Position numbers and translations under genes: made by a program
In this document: piece by piece, positions 48,800-57,740 of the stretch
How positions within the stretch are numbered: the first letter of the stretch is position 1
Layout of the letters: each line of letters starts with the position of its first letter
The notes under the pieces: generated by a model
The model's database searches: none
The model's input: only the letters and a program-made list of their open reading frames with translations
What the model was told of the DNA's origin: nothing
From: Chalciporus piperatus
Lineage: Eukaryota > Basidiomycota > Agaricomycetes > Boletales > Boletaceae
NCBI GenBank assembly: GCA_038093975.1
Contig: JBBPTG010000113.1
Coordinates: forward strand, 17,884 to 81,883
Direction of reading: 5' to 3'
Length of the DNA stretch: 64,000 nucleotides

Positions 48800-49948
48800 T
48801 TAACTTGACGATACCATAATTTTTAGATGTCCCTCGACAATACAGACAACTTTGCCAGCAGCTTTGTCCGCCTCAATGTAAGCGTGGGCTTCACCGGTAT
48901 TTTCCATTTTGAAGATATTATCAAAGCCTGCCTTAAGATCTCCCTTGGCGACAGAATCTACGATGAACTGCACTGGGGCTGTCGACATGTCAATCGTTTC
49001 AGGGGAGAACATGGTAATGTGCTGTGAATGTCGTCAAAGTGGATTCTATGAAGCACACGTTCATTAACACCCACTTTTCTCGGGGCTAGAGCATCCATGG
49101 GATTGAATCCTTTCCAAGTCCACTCGCCCGAAACGCAGGCAATCAAACTGATGATGCCGTCTGAGGTCAATGCTGCGCACGAATCTGCCAGAGTTGGTCC
49201 ACCGACGAGCTCGATGCACTTGCTTGCGCCCTGACCGTTCGTCAAGCGGTAGACCTTATCCCTGACAAACCCCCTGTCGGTGATGACGTCGTCTGCCCCA
49301 CACTGACGCACAACGTATGCCGTTGACAGTGATCGAGTTGTCGAGATGACACGCTTGCAGTTGAATGGGGATGATTTGGCGAGGGAAGCAGCCGCAAGAC
49401 CGAAGCTAGTAGTCCCCCCTCGGATGAGAAGGGTATCGTTCTCGTTGAGCTTCAGAGATTCGCTGAGCGTGCCCCACGCTGATAATTATGCCACCTGAGA
49501 CAGGTGTCAATCAAGATGAGGTGGGTAGAACGTACCTGTGAGATAAGTCTCCTGGATGGCAGCAAACTGTGCCCAGGTCATCCCCTCTGGGATGATAATT
49601 GGTGGAGAAACGCAAGTGTACGGTACGAGCGTAAACTCTGCATAACCCCCTGAACCCCAGTGGCAGTTAGGTTGAATTGCACGAGAGTAGACACCGTTAA
49701 GAACACGAACCATCAAATTTATTTCCCATTCCACCCATGACTGCAGCGACAGCATCACCTCGTTTCCATTCTTCGCGTCCCCCTGCATCCTCGACCTCAC
49801 CTACACACCCGATACCGAGTACACGGGGAAACGTACTGCCCGGCGAGTGATCCTGTCTCGTGAATAGTCCTGATCTGTGCAACCCATACGCTCTAACGCG
49901 TATCAATACATGATCTGTTGAAGAAGGTTTCGGATGATCGATGATCAT
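48800..49948 (-). CDS. MDR-family NADP oxidoreductase (quinone-oxidoreductase-like)
   Basis: Zinc-independent medium-chain dehydrogenase/reductase. The GroES-like part has 'VLIRVRAYGLHRSGLFTRQ', 'FPRVLGIGCVGEVEDAG' and 'GDAVAAVMGGMG'. Introns at about 49670, 49490-49530 and 49010-49060 each restore the frame, for example 'ETYLT' to 'AWGTLSESLKLNENDTLLI', and 'ALAPRK' to 'HITMFSPE'. The Rossmann part has 'IRGGTTSFGLAAASLAK' (a variant of the AxxGGVG NADPH loop), 'CIELVGGPTLADSC' and 'EAHAYIEADKAAGKVVCIV', and stops at 48800. The start is uncertain: ATG 49948 gives 'MIIDHPKPSSTDH', while relatives usually have about 20 more residues. The region upstream is only 129 bp before the divergent Rae1 gene, so their promoters overlap. 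Confidence 0.8.
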
Positions 49949-50077
49949 TCGTAGTATGGACTGATTCCGCTGACTCGATCGCTGAGCGCGCAACAACAAG
50001 TTCGAGCAATGGCGTGAGAAAAGCCTGGACCAGCAAGTTTCTCGTTTTCTCCTATCCCACAAACCATCTTCGTGGCC

Positions 50078-51588
50078 ATGTCTTTCTTTGCCTCAGCTGC
50101 TCAGCCAGCGACGCAACCAGCGCCCGCAGAAAAAGACGTCGAAGTACCAGAACCGCCCTCAGATTCAATCTCCTCGCTCGCTTTCTCCTCTGCAGCTGAC
50201 TATCTCGCAGTGGGCAGTTGGGACAACAATGTAAGCAATGCTGTCGTGGCCGACTTACTGCACAACTCAAATCGACGCGTCAAACTAGGTCCGTTTGTAT
50301 GAGGTCGGCGCAGGCGGTCAGACGCAGGGAAAGGCCATGTACGCGCATCAAGGACCCGTGCTGAGCGTGTGTTGGAACAAGGTACGCGTCATGCCATTCT
50401 TCTTGCCAGCTCACCTCTCATTCAAATACAACTCATAGGATGGAAATAAAGTCATATCAGGCGGCGCAGACAACGCAGCACGCATCTTCGACATCACAAA
50501 CGGTCAAACGACACAGGTGGCTCAACACGATGCGCCCATAAAAGTTGTCAAGTGGATAGAAACACCTCAGGGCGGCATTCTCGCCACCGGAAGCTGGGAT
50601 AAGACGCTCAAGGTCGGTGGATATGAACATTTTCAGCGTGTCGGGGCGCAAGACCGGGCACTAATATGCCTTGCAGTATTGGGACCTTCGTTCGGCCTCT
50701 CCCATCGCCACCGTTCAACTGCCAGAGCGATGCTACACCATGGACGCGCAATATCCTCTTCTCGTCGTCGGAACAGCAGAACGTCACATGCAAATTTTCA
50801 ATCTCACCAATCCAACCACACCTTACAAGGTCAACCCAATCGATTTCATTTCCACTGACTACGCCTCTCACTGCAAGTTACCCAGACCATAGTATCACCA
50901 TTGAAGTGGCAAACACGTGTCGTTTCATGTTTCACCAACTCACCCACCAGTGGGTTTGCGGTCGGTAGTATTGAAGGTCGTGTGGCCATACAGTACGTCC
51001 CACCATTCCACTTGCCCTACGCCCTGCCACTCATCGCTCTGCAGATACGTTGAAGAGAAAGACAGCTCGTAAGCGTGCCACCACTAACAAGATACGAGCT
51101 CGCGCTGAAATGACTCCCAGTAACAATTTCTCTTTCAAGTGTCATCGCAGGGACCAAACACCAAGCGCAAAGGATCAGTCGTTGGTATACGCCGTAAACG
51201 ATATCTCCTTCCACCCCGTTCACGGTACTTTCTCCACTTGCGGTGCGCGTTGTCTCTCGTCCTTGAACGTGTTTCCGCTCATATGTTCGATGAACAGGCT
51301 CGGACGGAACTATTCACTTTTGGGACAAGGACGCACGCACGCGACTGAAAAGTACGTTTTAATATCCTTGTGCCGCCGACCCGCCACTTGACCTCGCGTC
51401 ACATAGCCTTTGAAGCTGCCCCGGGTCCCATCAGTGCCACGACCTTCAACCGCAATGGTACCATTTTCGCATACGCTGTCTCGTATGATTGGTCGAAAGG
51501 CCACAGCGGAATGACACCAGGGCATCCCAACAAAATCATGCTGCATGCATGTAAGGAAGAGGAGGTCAAGAGGCGACCAAAGAAGTAG
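50078..51588 (+). CDS. RAE1: Rae1/Gle2 mRNA export WD40 protein
   Basis: Nuclear-pore-associated beta-propeller that binds Nup98 GLEBS motifs and aids mRNA export and spindle function. Start ATG 50078: 'MSFFASAAQPATQPAP', then the highly conserved 'EVPEPPSDSISSLAFS', 'LAVGSWDNN', 'YEVG', 'MYAHQGPVLSVCWN', 'DGNKVISGGADNAARIFD', 'QVAQHDAPIKVVKW', 'ILATGSWDKTLK', 'YWDLRSASPIATVQLPER', 'YTMDAQYPLLVVGTAERHM', 'GFAVGSIEGRVAIQYV', 'FKCHR', 'YAVNDISFHPVHGTFSTCG', and 'AISYDWSKGH'-like sequence ('AVSYDWSKGHSGMTPG'). About seven short introns. Stop at 51588. Complete seven-blade protein. Divergent from the MDR gene. Confidence 0.95.
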
Positions 51589-51942
51589 ACGTAGTGGTTA
51601 CAGTTCGTTGTGGAGTTGTATCTTATGCTGAAATTGTACATACTTGTTTCCTCATCGAGTGGTATGATATAATGTATTGCTGATTGTGCAACCTTTTCAG
51701 AGTTGATTACAATCTCAAGTAGTGTTCACAACTTGGGAAATCCATGCACAAGGAGGTCCAAAGCAGAGAATATATTGCAATTGCAAGCCAAGTATATACT
51801 GTAATTGAGCTAAGTGAATACACTAACAAAGACTGCTACTACTGCTCTGAATTCTGTTTGCTGTGACCCGGATTGATGTCAAGTGACACCAAGTGAAGAC
51901 ACAGCAAAGAGGAGACAAAGCAATGCAAAAGCGAGGGAAGAT
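51589..51942. other. Convergent 3' flanks of Rae1 and U2 snRNA
   Basis: About 350 bp, AT-rich, with no coding potential. It contains the Rae1 3' UTR and probably the U2 3'-end processing region. No element identified. Confidence 0.5.
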
Positions 51943-52133
51943 CCCCCGACGACACGAGCCGGTACTGCAGTGGCAAGGTCATCACGCCCCCGGAGTTGCA
52001 AGCAGAGCTCGCGGGGACAAGGGCGGCAAAAATTTGATAACCAAAGAATGAGGGCTGTGCCCTCATAATAGTGGTTAAACTATTAAGAACAGATACTACA
52101 CTTGATCTAAGCCAAAAGGCCAGAGTGGTAAAT
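51943..52133 (-). ncRNA. U2 spliceosomal snRNA
   Basis: Spliceosome RNA that pairs with the intron branch point. On the minus strand the 5' domain reads GGCCTTTTGGCTTAGATCAA (52121-52102) followed by GTGTAGTATCTGTTCTTA, which is the near-invariant U2 core including the GUAGUA branch-point recognition sequence. Stem IIa (AATAGT...ACTATT) and IIb (TGAGGGC/GCCCTCA) fold perfectly. The Sm site AATTTTTG follows at about 52032-52039. Stems III and IV are GC-rich, and the loop IV 'GCAGTACC' (binding U2B''-type proteins) is present near 51966. Ends are estimated by comparison with the roughly 190-nt vertebrate RNA. The 5' stem I is diverged. Confidence 0.95.
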
Positions 52134-52154
52134 ATTCAGGATGTCGAGCGCGGG

Positions 52155-52162
52155 TTTATATA
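52155..52162 (-). promoter_or_regulatory. TATA box of the U2 snRNA gene
   Basis: Minus-strand TATATAAA lies centred about 25 bp upstream of the inferred U2 5' end, the position expected for a TATA element driving a small RNA gene. Inference from spacing and sequence. Confidence 0.6.
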
Positions 52163-52478
52163 CGCCTGACAACTCGCGCACGGACCTTCTCACAAATCTT
52201 CGAGTCAAGGTTTCCTTAAACAGCAGCCAAGGCATTAGTAAGCACACGCATCTATGTCGTACGACAACAGTGAGAACAGCACCTGATAGCATTAGAGATA
52301 ATACAGACAATACATAGGTCAATCTAACTGCAACCAAAAACGGAGACTGAGCAAAGACTGAGTAGCATGATGGGTGGATGTTTCTGTAGTATCGTAAGCG
52401 TCCAGTACACTAAAATTAGGAGCGAAAGTTGAGAGAATATGTGCATAATACAAAGCATGATAAATCAAACCGAAACAC

Positions 52479-53369
52479 TCATCCAGTCTCGTCCACAAAA
52501 TCTATTGCGAGATCGAGCCCTCTGGCAATCTTGCCAGCCCGCAAACACATCCCACGCATGAAGGTATTTTGACGCCTCGGGGGTGACGACGGTCCTGGAT
52601 GACCAGTGAAATCAACGGCGTCAGATGCCAATGGCTGAGACGATGACGATGCTCTCAAGTTCGAACTAGAATGGGCGTGCCTGAGGGGGGCGCTCGATAC
52701 ACACCGCAGACTTGGAGTGGTTCGAATGACTTTCGGGTTCACCCGAGTGCCGTTTGAAAGGACGACTGGAGATGACTCTTCATTTCGTTTGCTGGAAACG
52801 GTAGAGGAACGTCGCCTAGATGAGGACGGCCCGACGCTGACAGTGCTGACGGTAGTCGTTTTCAACCTGTCCGGCGAGCGGGGTAGGTCTGTGGAAACAT
52901 AGCCGCGAGGACTAGTGGTACTCTGGATAAAATTTCTGATGTTCGGATAATGCGTGTGGGGATGTGCTAGCCGGGAGCTGGTGGCGGAATGTAGTGACAA
53001 GGACGGGGATCTGAGTCTCGGAGACCCTGAGGGAGATGCGTCCGAGAGCGGCGGGGAAGGTAGTGGCGAAGATATGCTGGTGTGAATATGTGTTTGTCTG
53101 GAAGTGTCATACCTGGCGGCGATTTCTGGTCGTTGCTTAATCCGACCTTGGCGCTCCAAGTCCCTCATCCACCCTTCCCACTCCATTTCACTATCATCAT
53201 CGCTTTGTCCTTCAGAGCCAAGGTATGCCTGAGAGAATGTGGAGCTGGTCTTGTACCGCATTTCCTGCGAGAACGCGTGACGGTGCTGGGGGATGTTTCC
53301 TATCAATGTGTCCCCAAGACCCTTTTCAGTCCAAAGTACCCATGCCATTGGCTTGCCCACGTCTCCCAT
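52479..53369 (-). CDS. Unknown Ser/Pro-rich protein; true start may lie further upstream
   Basis: I do not recognise a family. From the first in-frame ATG (53367-53369) the order is 'MGDVGKPMAWVLWTEKGLGD', an acidic patch with 'SDDDSEMEWEGWMRDLERQ', about 150 Ser/Thr/Arg/Pro-rich residues (disordered, several SP sites), and a structured end 'FMRGMCLRAGKIARGLDLAIDFV', stop 52479. The frame stays open upstream of this ATG through 'YPEWRINTVESARKAG' and 'SSDYASSYDAIP', which look as protein-like as the rest, up to a 23-bp tandem repeat at 53532-53599. The real start is therefore probably upstream. An ATG at 53617, directly abutting the tRNA gene, would connect in frame if the repeat had exactly one unit fewer. 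Confidence 0.6.
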   Translation of the reverse strand: MGDVGKPMAWVLWTEKGLGDTLIGNIPQHRHAFSQEMRYKTSSTFSQAYLGSEGQSDDDSEMEWEGWMRDLERQGRIKQRPEIAARYDTSRQTHIHTSISSPLPSPPLSDASPSGSPRLRSPSLSLHSATSSRLAHPHTHYPNIRNFIQSTTSPRGYVSTDLPRSPDRLKTTTVSTVSVGPSSSRRRSSTVSSKRNEESSPVVLSNGTRVNPKVIRTTPSLRCVSSAPLRHAHSSSNLRASSSSQPLASDAVDFTGHPGPSSPPRRQNTFMRGMCLRAGKIARGLDLAIDFVDETG

Positions 53370-53531
53370 ACCAGCCTTGCGCGCACTCTCAACAGTGTTT
53401 ATGCGCCATTCAGGATATGGAATGGCGTCATACGATGACGCATAATCAGACGAGACACCGGAAGTATGGGCAACGGTAATAACGGAAGACGAGGGGAGAA
53501 ATGTCGATGATATTGGATGAGGAGAGTAACG

Positions 53532-53599
53532 GTGAAGGACTCGAAGGATACTCAGTGAAGGACTCGAAGGATACTCAGTGAAGGACTCGAAGGATACTT
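53532..53599. repeat. 23-bp tandem repeat, about 3 copies
   Basis: Unit 'gtgaaggactcgaaggatac' plus tca, starting at 53532, 53555 and 53578, identical except for the truncated last copy. 23 is not a multiple of 3, so each unit gained or lost changes the frame of the minus-strand ORF that runs through it. Confidence 0.95.
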
Positions 53600-53617
53600 G
53601 AAATGTTTGTTCGTCAT

Positions 53618-53689
53618 GGCGGGTTGGCGTAATGGTAACGCGCTAGTTTCCGGCGCTAGAGATTCTGGGTTCGAGTCCCAGGCCTGTCG
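53618..53689 (+). tRNA. tRNA-Arg (anticodon CCG)
   Basis: A 72-nt cloverleaf can be drawn. The acceptor stem GGCGGGT / GCCTGTC has three G-U wobbles. The D stem is GCG/CGC with the GG in its loop. The anticodon stem is CTAGT/GCTAG with loop TTCCGGC, giving anticodon CCG (reads CGG, Arg). A 5-nt variable loop follows, then the T arm CTGGG-TTCGAGT-CCCAG with a perfect B box. No intron. The wobbles in the acceptor are the only weak point. Confidence 0.9.
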
Positions 53690-53690
53690 C

Positions 53691-53697
53691 TTTTTTT
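53691..53697 (+). terminator. RNA polymerase III terminator (T7)
   Basis: Run of seven T residues starting two bases after the tRNA discriminator base. Confidence 0.85.
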
Positions 53698-53825
53698 GTT
53701 TTTCGCTTTTCACAACGACCTTGCAGATACGGACAGAGTTGCGCGTACATCAAAATTGATACAAATACACTGGCTCGAACTACAACACCACCGGATATCT
53801 CAAACACTCTGCTGACACGTCACAT

Positions 53826-56800
53826 TCATTTTACATTTTTGAAGACAGGAGGATCGAAAGTGCCCTCAGGATCTAATTGCACATCAATCGACCGCAACTG
53901 GACAGAAGAAGTCGTTGTGGACTTACCTCGCCCTTCACGGTAAATGAATTCTTCATCTTTCGCAGCAAGATGCATGATGTAGCTGGCTATCTCGTGGGCC
54001 TCAGTAGCGACCTTTGCGTTGCACAAGGCCCCTGCACGAACAGCAGCGGCAGCCACGTGGTATCTTGAAACGTGGTTAGAAAGCAACATCTAAACAATGC
54101 TGCTCAGTACGGAGGCAAGGGCACAAGTTGAACATGACAAACGTCAAAAGGCGATGTCGTCGTTCCTTCTTCGCGATACCTAGGGATCACGATTAGCCAG
54201 GGATGCAGCCAAACAGGAATGATGCCTGACCCTTCGATGGAGATCCTCCCAACCCCTCTTCGACTGCACAAGAGACCTTTCAGTTCGATCGGATAGCTAT
54301 GATAATTGACAATGACTGCTCTGTCCTCGGTAAATAGTGTACCAAAGGCCTCGTCAGTCAGCGCGTGAGGGTGACTACCGGGTGGACCAAGGATCATCAG
54401 GTCCGTCACGTTAACGACGCGCACACGGAGCGCGGGGATGAGCTTGTGGAGAAGAGCAGCGGCCGCAATGACCTCGAAAGTAACCTCCGTGCCGATGCCG
54501 ACGAGAACGCTGAGCTGAAGTCAGGGGGATGCGACAGGTAAGTGAAGAGGGGATGTATCGTACACATCAGGATCCACTCCTTCGTCAACGCTCGCAAATT
54601 TCCAGACAGAAGCGCCAGCAATACAATGCTTTATACGGAGATGGATCAGATATGCGATGATCGACGGACATGATAAAACGTACGCGATTCGCTTCCTCTG
54701 GACTCAGCCAGACTGTGGTCGGCTGTTTGCTGCCGACCATGAGGTTGATGTAGTTCTTGGCCCTCAAGCAATGTGCGATGGTCGAAAGGAAGCAGTTTGC
54801 GTCAGGAGGAAGGTATACGCGTGCAAGCTTCGGCTTGAGGTTGAGGACGGCACCTATAAACGACGGGTTCTGGTGCGAGAAACCGTTGTGCTCCTGCCTG
54901 GTCCATGTCGAGGTTTCGAGGAAGTTGAGAGAACCAACGTCCTGACGCCATCCAGTCTCGAAAGCCTGGCCATTGTAAGTCGAGTAAGCTCAAAGGCTAA
55001 GTATCGGTATAGGGCACGAACCATCTTCGTGAATTTGCTATATTGAACCACCATTGTATGGACGATGCCCAGGAAAGCCTCGTATGATGGGAAAAGGCCT
55101 GTCCTTCCTGTTAGCGTGTACCCCTGTAGCATACCTTGGCAGGTGTGTTCGGAGAGGATTTCGATGACGCGCCCGCCCTGCGCGCGGGAAGCAACGTCCC
55201 ACTGGAGGTTTCGCCCAGTGACCTCGAATACGGCATCTAGCTTGTTCGAAACGAGTTCATCAGGCGAGAAAATCCGGAAGGTAGTCGGGTTACTGGCACA
55301 AAGTTCAACTTCGAGATGTTGACTCAAGGCCGCAGTACCAACCTTTTGATCACGTCGCGAAGATAATTCCCGATAGTCTTCATACAGCTAGCTTCGCTAC
55401 CACTCTGAACACCATACGGCATCCAATCCGGGGTAGACAACGGCTGGAAACCCGCGTTCGCTTCCTTCCTCATACCGAGTCTCTTCTCCGTTATATCCGG
55501 AATAATCTGGGTGATCTCATCCACGGGCGCACCAACTATTTCACCCTTGCCAGTGTCCACGACGAAGAGCTCCTCAGGTCGATACCCGGCCAACCACTCT
55601 TGCAACATATCCAGCTCTTCCGCCGAAGTCTTGGCCTCGGGAAGAGGTACTTGATGCGATCGGAACGAGCCTTCGATGAACTGTCCACGCAGCTGCTTAG
55701 GACCTGACAAGCCCTTAGGGGTACGCAAGATCAGCATGGGCCACCGAGGTTTCACGATCGGCTTTCCCGAACGCGCTGCCTGTTGGATATGAGATATCTC
55801 GCCGAGGGCCCATTCCATGGCCGACGCAAGGTCTCTGTCGATATTCGCCAAGTCATCCACGATGCAGACCTGGTAGCCATAACCACTGCGCAGGGAATCA
55901 GTGACGAAGAGATAACTCAGTTGGTGTCACATCAACGAACCTGAATAGTGCGATCAACTCCTTGTCGTCCATACACCCGAAGATGGTACGCTCCGAGATC
56001 TTGAATCCATTGAGATGTAGAATAGGAAGCACGGCGCCCGACTCCGCCGGGTCGATATACTTGAATCCATGCCACGCGGTCGCAGTGGGTCCGGTCTCTG
56101 CCTCTCCATCACCTATGATGCATGTAACAACGAGGTTTGGATTGTCCATGACGGCGCCAAACGAAACGCTGAGAGCATAGCCCAGCTCGCCACCCTCGTG
56201 GATACTACCAGGAGTCTCGGCATTGATATGGCTGAGAGACATCTCCGAGTCAGAACATTGTGTGTACAAGGCACTCGCAGTTTACCTTGGGAACCCGCCG
56301 GGCGTGCTGAACTTTGTAATGAGCCTCGTCAATCCAGCCTTGTCACGTGTATAGTGAGGCCAAAAGGACGAGAGCGAGTTCTCGAGCCACAAGCATGCGA
56401 GGATGGCAGGAGCGCCATGGCCTACATCAAGGCCATCGGTAATAAGACATCTCGGAACGGACACAACACTGACCAGGTCCGACGACGAGCAAGGAATCTA
56501 GATTAGTCTTCTTGATAATGCGGTTCAAATGGGCATACACGAGGGTTAAACCCGGACACGTCCCCCAGTGGCCAAGAAGGCGGGGTTTGATGTCATCCGA
56601 GACGAGCTTCCTTTCGAGGAAAACATTGTCCTTGAGGAAGATCATGGCTGGTGAGGCGCATGAGCCAGAATGCGACATGGACAATAGACAGGGGAGTCCA
56701 GGCCTACCTGCAGCGATGTAATTTGCGGCTCGCTCAAACTTGCGAAGGGAATCGAGCTCATCGGGACCAATGACAGCACCGGGTCGAACGCGATAATCCA

Positions 56801-56867
56801 ACATGGAATCGGGAAGGTGGGAGGGGTCAGGGGGCGGATTGGGCTCTGAGAGAAGTTGAGCTGGCAT
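53826..56867 (-). CDS. Phosphoketolase (XFP, xylulose/fructose-6-phosphate)
   Basis: TPP-dependent cytosolic enzyme cleaving xylulose-5-P (or fructose-6-P) to acetyl-P plus a triose or tetrose phosphate. Start ATG 56865-56867 ('[16 protein letters not shown]'). N-terminal signatures are '[23 protein letters not shown]', 'VGPGHGAPA', '[20 protein letters not shown]', the TPP loop '[11 protein letters not shown]' and '[12 protein letters not shown]'. The middle domain has '[19 protein letters not shown]', '[10 protein letters not shown]' and '[19 protein letters not shown]'. Also present are '[27 protein letters not shown]', '[16 protein letters not shown]', '[13 protein letters not shown]', '[12 protein letters not shown]', 'VIVNYHSYP' and '[12 protein letters not shown]'. 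About ten introns, all frame-keeping. Stop at 53826. The length of roughly 800 residues is normal. It looks fully functional. Confidence 0.94.
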
Positions 56868-57740
56868 CCTGAGTTTGATGGCAGAGATGATGAAAGTGGT
56901 TGCAATGCAAGGTACGAGACCTGGCGCTTTTATACTCTGAATCACATTTGTGCCAATTCCTAGTAGTCAGCACCAGGTAGTAAGAACAGCTGACCTTGCT
57001 TGTGTCCTTCGATAGACTGGGCCACCCAATCCATTCTATCGACGGCTTGCGCCTAGATGCCAACGAACCGGGTCGTGGCGCAAATTGGGCGCCAGGGGCA
57101 TGAGCATGTTGAATTTGACATGTTTCAAGAAGGGACGCGCCTCGACGTAGCTAGGCGCATCCAGCACGAACACCACCGGAGCTCGAAGTCACGGCGTACC
57201 TTCGGGAAGTTCAAGTCTCGACATGTTCTAGACTGACCTCCCCGCACGTCGCACTCCAGGTTTGGAGTCGTCTCAGTTTCTCATTTGGGTGGAATGGAGA
57301 CTCTGGATAAAGAGTAGACCATAGTCAGGACTGGATTGGTTTCCTGGATTGAAGCTAACACCTGGGGAAATGTGAGAGTCATAAAACGGCGACAAAAAAG
57401 GACACCTGCGGCTGGCCAGGACCTGACAAAGCTGAGCCCAAATGACAAGAAAAGTAATGAGTCCTTGATTCCATAGCGATGTCTGTAGCGAACACGGTTC
57501 CACACTACCAAGGATATAACGACGAGTCACGACCCAGTCAATCCGATGAACAACGATAAACTGAAAGGATAAAGAAGGCATAAGAGACCGTGAAAATGAA
57601 CATCAAAGGAACTGGAGTCTGGAGCCAATACTCTTTATTTTCCTCCCGACGGCCCAGCTCCGAGTCCCTTCGTCTGGTCACTACGACTTCGCTTCGTATT
57701 GCCTCTGCCCGATGGCGGTTCCAAAGTATGCTTCAAAATA
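56868..57740. other. Phosphoketolase upstream region / intergenic
   Basis: About 870 bp. No gene recognised; short frames in both strands. Presumably carries the phosphoketolase promoter and the 3' flank of the FunK1 gene. Confidence 0.45.
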
